A DNA stretch of 10,602 bases from Gammaproteobacteria bacterium (lineage in GTDB: Bacteria; Pseudomonadota; Gammaproteobacteria; Steroidobacterales; Steroidobacteraceae), in the NCBI GenBank assembly GCA_030038645.1, contig JASHSR010000237.1:1-10602 (forward strand). The letters are read 5' to 3'. Numbering within the stretch: position 1 is the first letter of the stretch; each line of letters opens with the position of its first letter. The notes under the pieces were generated by a model. That model did no database searches. It saw nothing but the letters and a program-made list of their open reading frames with translations, and was not told the DNA's origin. A program made the translations under genes and the position numbers. Shown here piece after piece: positions 1 to 7,069 of the stretch.

Positions 1-608
1 ATCTCTCCATCGACGAGGCGCTGGATGTGTCGGAGAACCGGATAGCCGTCGTCGCTTCCTCCGCTTGCGGCCGTATAGGCCTCGGCGCCGAGCACGAGCG
101 TGTAAGGACCGTTGACACCCGCCAGGCGCAGCTGGCTCACCGCCTGCGCCACGGCGCCCGCGTAACCTTTCACGTGGGAGGGGAGCGCGACTCCCGGATT
201 GCTGCATCCCTGGCGCACGCCTTGAATCCCCGCCGCGGCGTATCCGTCGAAGACAGCGCGATCCTCGGCGAAGGCGATCTTGCGCGCCGCTTCCTTCACC
301 GGCGCCCAGTTGGAATCTGTTGCGCCGCGCTCCACATCGTCTATCGCCTCCCGCGCGAGCTCGAACGGGACGCGCAGCTCGACGAGCGCCTTCGCCTCGC
401 GCTGCGCAGCCTGGATACCGTCGCCCGGCGGTTGAATCTGCCGCAGGTGACCGGTGCCGACCGCGGAGAGCTCGTAACCCTTGGGTCCCTGCACGTCCAC
501 CACGCGACGCGCAGCCAGGTGGCGCTTGAGGGTACGAGACGCCTCCTGTTCGATTTGTGCCCAGGCTTTGTCGGAGACAGGCGCGAGCTCTCGATGCAGA
601 TTATTCAT
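1..608 (-). CDS. enc: Encapsulin shell protein (family 1, linocin M18-like), 3' end cut by window edge
   Basis: Forms the HK97-fold icosahedral shell of an encapsulin nanocompartment in the cytoplasm, here for the DyP peroxidase encoded just upstream. Reading the minus strand from ATG 608-606 gives 202 uninterrupted codons starting MNNLHRELAPVSDKAWAQIE, with later stretches RRVVDVQGP (about 34-42), LRVPFELAREAIDDVERG (about 78-95), APVKEAARKIAFAEDRAVFDGY (about 102-123) and LVDGEI at the edge. These match the mycobacterial-type encapsulins I know almost position for position. Family members are about 265 aa, so roughly 60 C-terminal residues lie outside the window. The start ATG overlaps the DyP stop as ATGA, which fixes the start and implies translational coupling within one operon. 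No separate promoter is needed or seen. The fold and partner assignment are secure; shell size is not readable from sequence. Confidence 0.95.
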   Translation of the reverse strand, partial: MNNLHRELAPVSDKAWAQIEQEASRTLKRHLAARRVVDVQGPKGYELSAVGTGHLRQIQPPGDGIQAAQREAKALVELRVPFELAREAIDDVERGATDSNWAPVKEAARKIAFAEDRAVFDGYAAAGIQGVRQGCSNPGVALPSHVKGYAGAVAQAVSQLRLAGVNGPYTLVLGAEAYTAASGGSDDGYPVLRHIQRLVDGE

Positions 609-1666
609 GTACTGTCTCTCTCTTTGAGGGAACCGATACCGAGTGATCCGTCCGCGGGACGCTGCTTCGGCTTCGGCTCGTCTTCAGGCTTGAGCGCTTC
701 CGCCGCCGCCGGCCTCGCAGCCAATGGTACCGCTTGCCTGGCGGCGACGTCTTCCAGCATCGTGACCGAGGGCACGAAGAAGAGCGTCCCGGTCACGGCG
801 CGGCTGAAATCGAGCAGTCGGTCGTAGTTACCCGGCGGGCGGCCGACGAACATGTTCTCGAGCATCAGCTCGATTCGCCGCGGGGAACGCGCATAGCCTA
901 TGAAATAGGTGCCGAATTCCCCCTTGCCGACATCCCCGAACGGCATGTTGTCGCGCACGATCTCCAACTGCTCGCCGTTCTCGACGATCGTCGTCAGGGC
1001 GTTGTGGGCGCAGGTCGGCTTCACTGCATCGTCCAGCTCGATGTCGGAGAGCTTGGTACGGCCGATGATTTTTTCCTGCTCCTCGATGGCCAGGGCATTC
1101 CAGCCCTCGACGTCGTGCAGATACTTCTGCACGATCACGTAGCTCCCGCCCGCGAATGCGGCATCCTCTTCGCCGATGAGCGTGGCGTCGATGGCGGCCT
1201 GACCCAGCGGGTTCTCCGTTCCGTCAACGAAGCCGATCAGGTCGCGATCGTCGAAATAGCTGAAGCCGTGCACTTCGTCCGCGACGGTGACGGCGCCGCC
1301 GAGACGCGACATGATCTGTGTCGCGAGCTCGAAGCAGAGGTCCATCCGCGTGGCGCGGATGTGAAAGAGGATATCGCCGGGCGTTGCGACGGCGTGGTGG
1401 CGGCCGCGGATCTCGCGAAAGGGATGCAGATCCTTCGGTTTCGGCGTTCCAAAGAGACGGTCCCATGCATCGGAGCCGAATGCCGTCACACAGGACAGCC
1501 GCCCCTCGAGGTCGCGGAAGCCGACTGCGCGCAGGAGCGCGGCCAGATCGCCGCACAGCGCGCGAACGGTGTCGCCATTCTCCTCTCCGGGGTTGACCGT
1601 CACGACCAGAAAAATGGCTGCCCGTGTGAGCTGGGCCACGACCGATTGCGGAACTGCGGATGGCAC
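605..1666 (-). CDS. dyp: Dye-decolorizing heme peroxidase (DyP, P-type/clade B) with encapsulin-targeting peptide
   Basis: Heme peroxidase that oxidises dyes, phenolics and possibly Mn(II) with H2O2. It is the cargo of the encapsulin encoded next. The 353-aa product has the GxxDG motif at 145-149 (GFVDG, distal Asp148), proximal heme ligand His221, distal Arg238 and Asn240 in RDNMPFG, with spacings like those of YfeX and DypB. Core ends near 305. A Pro/Ala/charged linker (about 306-338) leads to the cargo-loading peptide GSLGIGSLKE at 340-349, the canonical encapsulin tag. The start is GTG at 1666: a GGGAG Shine-Dalgarno lies 7 nt upstream, whereas the ATG at 1670 is out of frame and only 2 nt from it. 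No in-frame ATG lies between the upstream stop (1699-1697) and this GTG. The stop overlaps the encapsulin start by 4 nt. Function family is certain; physiological substrate is unknown. Confidence 0.96.
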   Translation of the reverse strand: MPSAVPQSVVAQLTRAAIFLVVTVNPGEENGDTVRALCGDLAALLRAVGFRDLEGRLSCVTAFGSDAWDRLFGTPKPKDLHPFREIRGRHHAVATPGDILFHIRATRMDLCFELATQIMSRLGGAVTVADEVHGFSYFDDRDLIGFVDGTENPLGQAAIDATLIGEEDAAFAGGSYVIVQKYLHDVEGWNALAIEEQEKIIGRTKLSDIELDDAVKPTCAHNALTTIVENGEQLEIVRDNMPFGDVGKGEFGTYFIGYARSPRRIELMLENMFVGRPPGNYDRLLDFSRAVTGTLFFVPSVTMLEDVAARQAVPLAARPAAAEALKPEDEPKPKQRPADGSLGIGSLKERDST

Positions 1667-1693
1667 GCATGAGCTCCCGAGGACTGGTATTTC

Positions 1694-1699
1694 ATTCTA
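1694..1699 (-). promoter_or_regulatory. Candidate -10 box for the DyP-encapsulin operon
   Basis: Minus-strand TAGAAT (5 of 6 to TATAAT) lies 28 nt before the GTG start. The GGGAG ribosome site sits between them, giving a short leader. The sequence 17-18 nt further upstream (GATCCG/TGATCC) is a poor -35, so this could be an activated or alternative-sigma promoter, or chance. Confidence 0.35.
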
Positions 1700-1777
1700 G
1701 CCGAAGCCCGGCGGTCCGGATCAGATCAGTGTGTGGGACTTGGCCTTGGCGCCCGGACCTGCGGCGCATCGGCTCAG

Positions 1778-1978
1778 TCAGCCTTTGTCCTGTCCGCCTT
1801 GCTCGGGGTCCCCGGGCGGTCTGATTACCGTCTGCTGGGCCATCGTGTCGTTGGAAATGATGATCTGGTGCTGATCGTCAGTATGCAGCACCGTATAGCC
1901 GAGGGGAATATCCTCTACCTCGCCGATTTCCGGCCCGGTCGGCGCCTGAATCTAGAGGCGGTCGCCGAGCCGGAAGGC
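1778..1978 (-). pseudogene. MscS-family mechanosensitive channel remnant
   Basis: Minus-strand translation gives AFRLGDRL, then a TAG stop (1954-1952), then IQAPTGPEIGEVEDIPLGYT, VLHTDDQHQIIISNDTMAQQ, TVIRPPGDPEQGGQDKG and TGA. The run 'F-R-x-G-D-R ... G-x-V-E-D-I-x-L-x-Y-T-V-L-x-T-x-D ... I-x-I-x-N-x-x-M' is the beta-domain signature that follows the pore helix of MscS channels. The membrane and pore part is missing: sequence upstream of 1978 does not continue it and runs into the oppositely oriented methyltransferase gene. With the internal stop and lost N-terminus this cannot make a channel. It lies upstream of, and on the same strand as, the DyP gene. Reading is from motif memory only; a database search was not possible. 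Confidence 0.7.
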
Positions 1979-2017
1979 TTGTAAAATACAAAGCTGATTC
2001 GCGCCACGGGAGCTACC

Positions 2018-2482
2018 ATGCGGGACAACAGCACGTTGGTTCGCGCAGTTGTAGCATTTCTCGCCTTACCTGGCGTCGTCGCATTCGCGGTGCCCATCGT
2101 GGTCGGCTTATCTGGGGGGCACCGAGCGCGGCACCTCCCCATCGCGATAACGTTGCTTGCCGGCGGCACACTTCTACTGCTGTGGTGCGTACGCGAGTTC
2201 TACGTTGCCGGGCACGGTACGTTAGCGCCCTGGGCGCCGCCGCAGCGGCTTGTGACGACCGGACCGTACCGCATCTCTCGCAACCCGATGTACGTCGGTG
2301 TCACGACCATTCTTCTCGGATGGAGCGCATTCTGGGCATCCTGGGTGCTTCTTGCTTATGCGGTGACGGTTCTATGCGCATTCTACCTTCGCGTGATTTT
2401 GTCTGAGGAGCCCTGGGCAGTCCGCCACTTCGGAACCGACTGGCAGGAGTATACATCGCGTGTTCCGCGGTGGATCGTATGA
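2018..2482 (+). CDS. Integral membrane methyltransferase, isoprenylcysteine/PEMT-like family
   Basis: Small membrane-embedded S-adenosylmethionine-dependent methyltransferase of the ICMT/PEMT superfamily; bacterial members methylate lipids or unknown small molecules. The 154-aa product has hydrophobic segments at about 8-31, 41-58 and 97-127. The family's SAM-binding region is visible: LVTTGPYRISRNPMYVG at 78-94 and the C-terminal EEP...HFGTDWQEYTSRVPRW at 130-152. Length is usual for bacterial members. ATG 2018 follows a GGGAG ribosome site with 5 nt spacing, so the start is firm. It stands alone, opposite in strand to the MscS remnant and followed by a 321-nt gap. The substrate cannot be inferred from the neighbours. 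Confidence 0.88.
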   Translation: MRDNSTLVRAVVAFLALPGVVAFAVPIVVGLSGGHRARHLPIAITLLAGGTLLLLWCVREFYVAGHGTLAPWAPPQRLVTTGPYRISRNPMYVGVTTILLGWSAFWASWVLLAYAVTVLCAFYLRVILSEEPWAVRHFGTDWQEYTSRVPRWIV

Positions 2483-2803
2483 TCAACTCTATTCCATTTC
2501 CGCCCGCTCTCGCCGCTCGATATTGCAACGAGCGCTTCAGCAATGCAGCCCTTCCCTGCATCGGCACGCGGCCGAGAACGGGGCGCAGCGGAGACACCTC
2601 GAGAGCCTTCACGCAGCCAATCCTGCCGAAGTCGGTCGCGTTACGTTGGGGGTGAGAAATTGGGCAACTCTCGCTTGCCGCATTATCATGCGTCAGCAAA
2701 TTCAAATGGTTGCGAGCGAGATTCGGTTCGCCCCAATGGCGAAGAGGATAACATTGCTTATACTCGACGCTTGCAACGAAACCTGCCACGCGGGTGCATT
2801 GTC
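2483..2803 (+). other. 321-nt gap with no convincing gene
   Basis: Open frames exist on both strands here, but none has a good ribosome site or a recognisable family. The plus frame joined to the aldo/keto reductase would only add a low-complexity, Arg/Ser-rich extension before its Tat signal. A TATACT hexamer at 2759-2764 is a possible -10 for the reductase, 40 nt before its ATG, without a good -35. No terminator-like hairpin with a T-tract was found after the methyltransferase. Confidence 0.4.
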
Positions 2804-3772
2804 ATGTCACGCTACGATATTTCGCAGTCCCGTCGAGGATTGCTCCGCCTCGGACTGCTGAGCGGTGTTTCGGCCGCGCTGCCGCCCATGCTGCGCGCCG
2901 CCGACGGTCGGGTGATCACGAAGGCTATCCCCTCAACGGGCGAGAGGATCCCGGTCATCGGTATCGGGACGAATCGCTTCGGCCGTACGCCATACGACGA
3001 TGTGCGCAGCATCCTCAAACGAATGTACGAGCTCGGTGGCACGGTCATCGACACCGCCGCCTTGTATGGAAACAGCGAGGTGCAGATCGGCAAGGCGCTC
3101 GAGGAGCTCGGAGTGACGCAGCGGATGTTCATCGCCACAAAGCTCAACAGGCCCGGCGCGCCTCCTGGATTTCCGCCTGGTCCAGGACGCCGTCTATTCG
3201 GCGACGGCGTCGGCGGACGCGAGAGCTTCGAGCGCTCGATGCAGCGTCTGCACAAAGTGGATCTACTGTTCGTGCATTTCATCTACAGCGTCGAGTCGAT
3301 GATGCCGTTGGTCATGGAGCTCAAGAAGCAGGGCCGCGTGCGTTACATCGGCATCACGTCCATCCGCCCACCGGAGTACCCGCGGCTCCTCGAGTACATG
3401 CGACGCTACCCACTCGACTTCGTGCAAGTGAACTACTCGCTCGGGGATCGGACCGCCGAAGCCGAGATACTGCCCCTTGCAGTCAAGCGCCGGATGGCTG
3501 TCATGGCCGCCGTCCCGCTCGGCGGTGGGCGCAATCTGCTGCTCGACCAAGTCGGGGATCGCAAGCTTCCTCCGTGGGCGGCGGATCTCGGGATTACCAG
3601 CTGGAGCCAGTTCTTCCTCAAGTACGTGGTGTCCCACCCGGCGGTGACGTGCGCCATTCCAGGCGCAAGCAAGCTCGCGCACCTCGAGGACAACGAGGCT
3701 GCGGGCCATGGCCGTCTACCGGATGCGGAGGTTCGCCGCAAGATGGAAGAATTCTGGGGCGGGAAAGCCTAG
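2804..3772 (+). CDS. Tat-exported aldo/keto reductase
   Basis: NAD(P)H-dependent oxidoreductase of the aldo/keto reductase superfamily (TIM barrel), predicted to be exported folded through the Tat system. Taking ATG 2804 gives 322 aa. Residues 7-33 form a twin-arginine signal: SQSRRGLLRLG with Arg10-Arg11, a short hydrophobic stretch, and a likely cut near ALPPMLRAAD (32/33). The catalytic tetrad is complete: Asp83 and Tyr88 in IDTAALYGNSE, Lys113 in IATKL, His158 in LLFVHF. A late cofactor-loop motif AIPGASK is also present. A Pro/Gly-rich insertion (about 116-138) follows the catalytic Lys strand. The ribosome site is weak (GGGTG, 7 nt), so the start rests on the Tat signal, which the longer reading frame from 2543 would bury. 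Substrate unknown. An NAD(P)H enzyme outside the cytoplasm is odd unless cofactor is bound before export. Confidence 0.9.
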   Translation: MSRYDISQSRRGLLRLGLLSGVSAALPPMLRAADGRVITKAIPSTGERIPVIGIGTNRFGRTPYDDVRSILKRMYELGGTVIDTAALYGNSEVQIGKALEELGVTQRMFIATKLNRPGAPPGFPPGPGRRLFGDGVGGRESFERSMQRLHKVDLLFVHFIYSVESMMPLVMELKKQGRVRYIGITSIRPPEYPRLLEYMRRYPLDFVQVNYSLGDRTAEAEILPLAVKRRMAVMAAVPLGGGRNLLLDQVGDRKLPPWAADLGITSWSQFFLKYVVSHPAVTCAIPGASKLAHLEDNEAAGHGRLPDAEVRRKMEEFWGGKA

Positions 3773-3901
3773 CGGAGCTCTGACGCCGTCGCGACTTGTC
3801 GAATTTCGCCGGCAGTCGACCACCAAGGTATCGAGTCAGCGTCCGCGAGCGCCGGTCGGCATCCGAACCGAGGTGCTTCAGCACGCGGCCGAAAACGCCG
3901 G

Positions 3902-3921
3902 TGCGGTGTATTATCACCGCA
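3902..3921 (+). promoter_or_regulatory. Perfect palindrome enclosing a -10-like TATTAT, upstream of the small VOC gene
   Basis: TGCGGTG and CACCGCA are perfect 7-nt inverted arms around TATTAT, which matches the -10 consensus at 5 of 6. It ends 24 nt before the ATG at 3946, with a GTAGGAG ribosome site between. This looks like an operator laid over a promoter; no good -35 is seen 17 nt upstream, so an activator or a weak promoter is possible. Confidence 0.5.
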
Positions 3922-3945
3922 TCAATGCGTGTCGTAGGAGCGCCA

Positions 3946-4335
3946 ATGGGCGACACCGAGCCAATCGAGCTCAAGGCATTCGTGCCCGCACGAGACTTCG
4001 AGATCTCGAAGCAGTTCTATCAGGACTTGGGATTCACCTTGTGCTGGGGAAGCGAGGGCGACCTTGCATATTTCCATTATGGCGACCATGGCAACCATGG
4101 AAAAGTCGGCTTTCTACTGCAGCGCTTCTACGTCAAGGAATTCGCCGAAAACCTTATGATGCATCTGCTGGTGAAGGATGTAGATGCATGGTGGGCCGGC
4201 GTTCAGGACAAGAAAATTATCGAGAAGTACGGCGTGCGCGCCGAGCCCCCTGACGATAGACCCTGGAAGATGCGCGACTTCGTCCTCTTCGATCCTTCCG
4301 GCGTTCTCTGGCGCATCGCGCAGGACCTGCCCTGA
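3946..4335 (+). CDS. Small VOC-fold (glyoxalase/bleomycin-resistance-like) protein
   Basis: Single-domain member of the vicinal oxygen chelate superfamily, 129 aa, presumably cytoplasmic. It reads as the subgroup I know by VPARDFEISKQFYQDLGF (about 14-31), YFHYG, FLLQ.FYV, MMHLLVKDVDAWW and the C-terminal DRPWKMRDFVLFDPSGVLW. The usual first metal-binding His is absent (LKAFVPA), so metal chemistry is doubtful and binding or sequestration is as likely as catalysis. ATG 3946 was chosen over the in-frame ATG at 3925 because GTAGGAG (3934-3940) sits 5 nt before it. The frame upstream to 3796 is Arg/Ser-rich and unlike the family. It has its own promoter-like palindrome, so it is probably monocistronic. 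Confidence 0.85.
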   Translation: MGDTEPIELKAFVPARDFEISKQFYQDLGFTLCWGSEGDLAYFHYGDHGNHGKVGFLLQRFYVKEFAENLMMHLLVKDVDAWWAGVQDKKIIEKYGVRAEPPDDRPWKMRDFVLFDPSGVLWRIAQDLP

Positions 4336-4529
4336 AGTAGCGAGCTCGCAGGCATTCTCCGCATGAGCAAAGACTGTCTCTTCATCGGCTCTGGAGCTGA
4401 ATGTCGCGGAGGGGCCAGGCGGACTGCCGCGTACGCTGGTGCACGCTCTATCGGCAACTGGATGGCTGTCCCAGCGCTTGTAGCCCCCGGTTGGGGCGGG
4501 AACGTGTCAGTCTTCGAGGTTCAGGCGTC

Positions 4530-5159
4530 GTGATCCTGATCGGTCAGTACGACTCACCCTTCGTCAGGCGGGTTGCCATCGCGCTTGTCCTCTACGGTTT
4601 CCCGTACGAGCACCGCCCCTGGTCGACCTTCGGAGATGCTGCGCGGATCGCTCCCTTCAACCCGCTGCGCCGCGTACCAGTGCTTGTGGTCGAGGATGGC
4701 GAGCCCCTGATCGAGAGCGCCGCGATTCTCGATTATCTCGACGAGTTGGCCGGACCGGAGCGGGCGCTGATTGCGCGCGGCGGACCGGCGCGCCGTCAGG
4801 CGCTCAAGGTCTGCGCTCTGGCAAGCGGCCTAGCCGACAAGGCAGTAATTCTCGTCTACGAGCGCGTGCTCCACGAGCGTTCCTCGACGGTCTGGATCGA
4901 GCGTTGCCACACCCAGATCCAGGCCGTCGTCGACGCGCTCGAGGCGGACCGGCGCTCAATGCCCAACGCGTACTGGTCGGGCGAGCGGATCGGGCATGCC
5001 GATATCGCCGTCGCATGCGCCCTGCGGTTCCTGCGCGAGGCGCACCCCGAGTGCTTCGATGCCGCACGCTGGCCGCAGCTCGCGCGCCACTGTGCTCAGT
5101 GCGAAGCCCTCGAAGCCTTTCGGGCCGTGACGCAACCTTTACTCCCGCCAGCGAGATGA
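4530..5159 (+). CDS. Glutathione S-transferase
   Basis: Soluble glutathione S-transferase, 209 aa, likely conjugating glutathione to electrophiles or acting as a thiol-dependent isomerase. The N-terminal thioredoxin-like domain (1-75) starts MILIGQYDSPFVRRVAIAL, with Ser9 as the likely thiol-activating residue. It has the cis-Pro motif RVPVL (Pro50) and the glutathione-binding Glu62-Ser63 in LIESAAILDYLDE. The all-helical C-terminal domain follows, with the N-capping-like stretch RIGHADIAVACALRF. Start: GTG at 4530 gives the expected N-terminus; GAGG at 4516-4519 is a distant ribosome site (10 nt). The in-frame ATG at 4401 would add 43 residues not found in the family. No operon partner: gaps of 194 and 250 nt flank it. 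I see nothing definite in either gap. Confidence 0.92.
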   Translation: MILIGQYDSPFVRRVAIALVLYGFPYEHRPWSTFGDAARIAPFNPLRRVPVLVVEDGEPLIESAAILDYLDELAGPERALIARGGPARRQALKVCALASGLADKAVILVYERVLHERSSTVWIERCHTQIQAVVDALEADRRSMPNAYWSGERIGHADIAVACALRFLREAHPECFDAARWPQLARHCAQCEALEAFRAVTQPLLPPAR

Positions 5160-5409
5160 CTTGAGCTCGGGCCGTCACGGTCTCGATCCGGCATCGTCGC
5201 CTTTGTGTGCGTCGCGCTCGGGCTCTTCATAGAAATCGAAAACTCTCGAGCCAAGATCAGCGTTGTGGGGGCGTTGAGCGAGCTCGTGTACAGGTGGTCT
5301 CGAGCGGAGATCTGCACGTGCACCATCGTCGCCGCACGCTGTTTCCTATTAATACGCCATTGCGTCCTAGTCGCGTGAACTATCCATACGCTGAGCTCCA
5401 TATAGAGGT

Positions 5410-7068
5410 GTGACGTCAGCGGGATTATATCGAGTTATTGCAGAAGTACCGAAGCGCTTCCTTCTCCGAGGTGATTATGATATTACTACGTATGTGCGTA
5501 GTATATCACGACCCGTTCCGACTCCCGCCACCGGAGAGAGTGCGGTACGCGAAGCGCTCGTGGCCGGCGACTCATCGCGCGTACTCCTCGCCGTGTGCGC
5601 GATTACCGCAGCGACGGCGCTGCTGCATCTCGCGGTCGCGGGACGCTATGATGTCTTTCGCAACGAGCTTTATTTCATTGTTTGCGGACGCCATCCGGAT
5701 TTCGGCTATGCCGATCAGCCACCGCTCGTACCGCTGATCGCGGCCGCGACGCAGATATTCGGTATCAACGTCTGGCTTCTTCGTCTGCCCGCCGTCCTCG
5801 CGGCGACGGCGCTCGTGCCGCTCTCGGCGACCTTTGCGCGCCGCGCGGGCGGTAGCGGCCTGTCCGTCGTGCTTGCGGCCGCGGCTGCCGCGCTGTGCCC
5901 CGCATTTGCGGGCCTTACTTCGACGCTAACCACGGCGACTTTCGAGCCGCTCGCCTGGACCGGGTGCGCTTTCCTCATCACTCGGGCCGTCTTGCTCGAT
6001 GACCGACGCGCGATGCTGTGGGTCGGACTCGTCGTTGGACTCGCGATGGAGGCAAAGTATGGGATCGTCATGTGGCTTATCCCGCTGCTTGCGGGACTGC
6101 TCCTGACGAGGGAGCGGAGGATCCTCGCTTGGCCGCAGTTCTGGGTCGGAGCCGCGCTCGCTGGCGCCGTTGCCGCCCCGAGTCTCATCTGGCAGGCAAC
6201 CCACGGCTGGCCTTTCCTCGGCGTCGTCTCGCGCCACGCGCCGACCGACCTCACCGGCAGCCCCGCCGCCTTCTTGATCCAACAGATCGTTGCATCGAAT
6301 CTCGTTCTGGCTCCGCTATGGCTCTCTGGCATAGTCGGACCCTTTGTCTCCCCGGCGCTCAAGCCGCTTCGCTTCCTCGCGATCGCGTTCGTCGGCGCAG
6401 CGGCACTCGATTTTGCAACCCACGGGAAGGACTACTACCTTTTTGCTGCCTACCCGACGATGTTCGCGGTCGGTGCCGTGGCGTGTGCTGATCTCAGTCG
6501 ACGTGTAGCGAGCGCGTGGTCCATCGCCGCGGCAATCGTCTTTGCAATCCTTCTGCCGATCGTCCTGCCTATTCTCGATCCGCCGGCTCTCGCGCGGTAT
6601 CTTCGCGTGACCCATCTGAGGCCGCCACCCGATGAGGTCGCCGCAATCGGGGCGCCCCTCACGCAGGTCTTCTCCGACGAGATGGGTTGGCGGGTGCTCG
6701 AGAAGCAGGTCGCACGGGTCTATCGCGCTCTACCGGATGCCGAGCGGCGCCACGCAGCGATCATCGCCGCGGACTACGGCGAGGCCGCGGCGATCGATTT
6801 TTACGGGCGGGCGGACGGCTTGCCGCCGGCCCTCAGCGGGGAGAACCAGTACTTCCTGTGGGGTGCGCACGGATACGACGGAGCTGTGATCATTCACATC
6901 AACGGTGAGGCGCGCCGGTGGAAGCACTACTGTGACCGCCTTGAGGTAGTCGGTACGTTCGGTGCGCCCTACGCGATGCCCTACGAAAACGGCCGCCCGA
7001 TTCTCTTGTGTCACGGACTACGCGCGAACCTGACCCAAACGTGGTACCGGTTCAGGAGCTTTCGCTGA
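5410..7068 (+). CDS. Multispanning GT-C glycosyltransferase, PMT_2/GT39-GT83-like
   Basis: Integral membrane glycosyltransferase that would use a polyprenyl-phosphate sugar as donor to modify lipids, glycans or proteins on the periplasmic side. Up to 552 aa. The first loop holds RYDVFRNELYFIVCGRH (about 78-94) and FGYADQPPLVPLIAA (about 97-111), the signature of this family; the acidic Glu of NELY is the probable catalytic-base position, with Asn where many relatives have Asp. About ten hydrophobic segments follow up to about residue 400, then a soluble C-terminal domain (about 420-552). Start is uncertain: GTG 5410 has AGAGG only 1 nt away; in-frame GTGs at 5494 and 5560 are alternatives, and the family homology begins only near residue 57 (SRVLLAV). 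The AT-rich stretch 5471-5507 with a palindrome would then be a promoter/operator rather than coding. The MarR gene follows after 1 nt. Confidence 0.85.
   Translation: MTSAGLYRVIAEVPKRFLLRGDYDITTYVRSISRPVPTPATGESAVREALVAGDSSRVLLAVCAITAATALLHLAVAGRYDVFRNELYFIVCGRHPDFGYADQPPLVPLIAAATQIFGINVWLLRLPAVLAATALVPLSATFARRAGGSGLSVVLAAAAAALCPAFAGLTSTLTTATFEPLAWTGCAFLITRAVLLDDRRAMLWVGLVVGLAMEAKYGIVMWLIPLLAGLLLTRERRILAWPQFWVGAALAGAVAAPSLIWQATHGWPFLGVVSRHAPTDLTGSPAAFLIQQIVASNLVLAPLWLSGIVGPFVSPALKPLRFLAIAFVGAAALDFATHGKDYYLFAAYPTMFAVGAVACADLSRRVASAWSIAAAIVFAILLPIVLPILDPPALARYLRVTHLRPPPDEVAAIGAPLTQVFSDEMGWRVLEKQVARVYRALPDAERRHAAIIAADYGEAAAIDFYGRADGLPPALSGENQYFLWGAHGYDGAVIIHINGEARRWKHYCDRLEVVGTFGAPYAMPYENGRPILLCHGLRANLTQTWYRFRSFR
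5479..5507 (+). promoter_or_regulatory. Near-perfect inverted repeat, candidate operator of the glycosyltransferase-marR operon
   Basis: GATATTACTACG (5479-5490) and CGTAGTATATC (5497-5507) are inverted arms of 11 paired bases with one extra T on the left and a 6-nt centre. It sits in a locally AT-rich patch in otherwise GC-rich DNA. A -10-like TATGAT (5476-5481) overlaps its left edge. It lies at the head of an operon that ends with a MarR regulator, so autoregulation is a reasonable inference. It falls inside the longest reading frame, which argues for a downstream translation start. Confidence 0.5.
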
Positions 7069-7069
7069 A

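Noticed and set aside
27..827. Plus-strand 266-aa frame at the left edge
   Set aside because: It is antisense to the encapsulin gene and the DyP 3' end.
734..1672. Plus-strand 312-aa frame opposite DyP
   Set aside because: It is antisense to a certain peroxidase gene and has no family motif; GC-rich codon bias opens such frames.
2301..2789. Minus-strand 162-aa frame (MAGFVASVEYKQCYPLRHWG...)
   Set aside because: It overlaps the conserved 3' end of the methyltransferase, has no recognised domain and no clear ribosome site.
5325..5340. Short palindrome TGCACGTGCA near 5311-5325
   Set aside because: A single 10-bp palindrome without promoter context is expected by chance in this length of GC-rich DNA.
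5096..5401. Minus-strand 101-aa frame in the gap before the glycosyltransferase
   Set aside because: It overlaps the GST 3' end and shows no motif; the 250-nt gap is better left unassigned.
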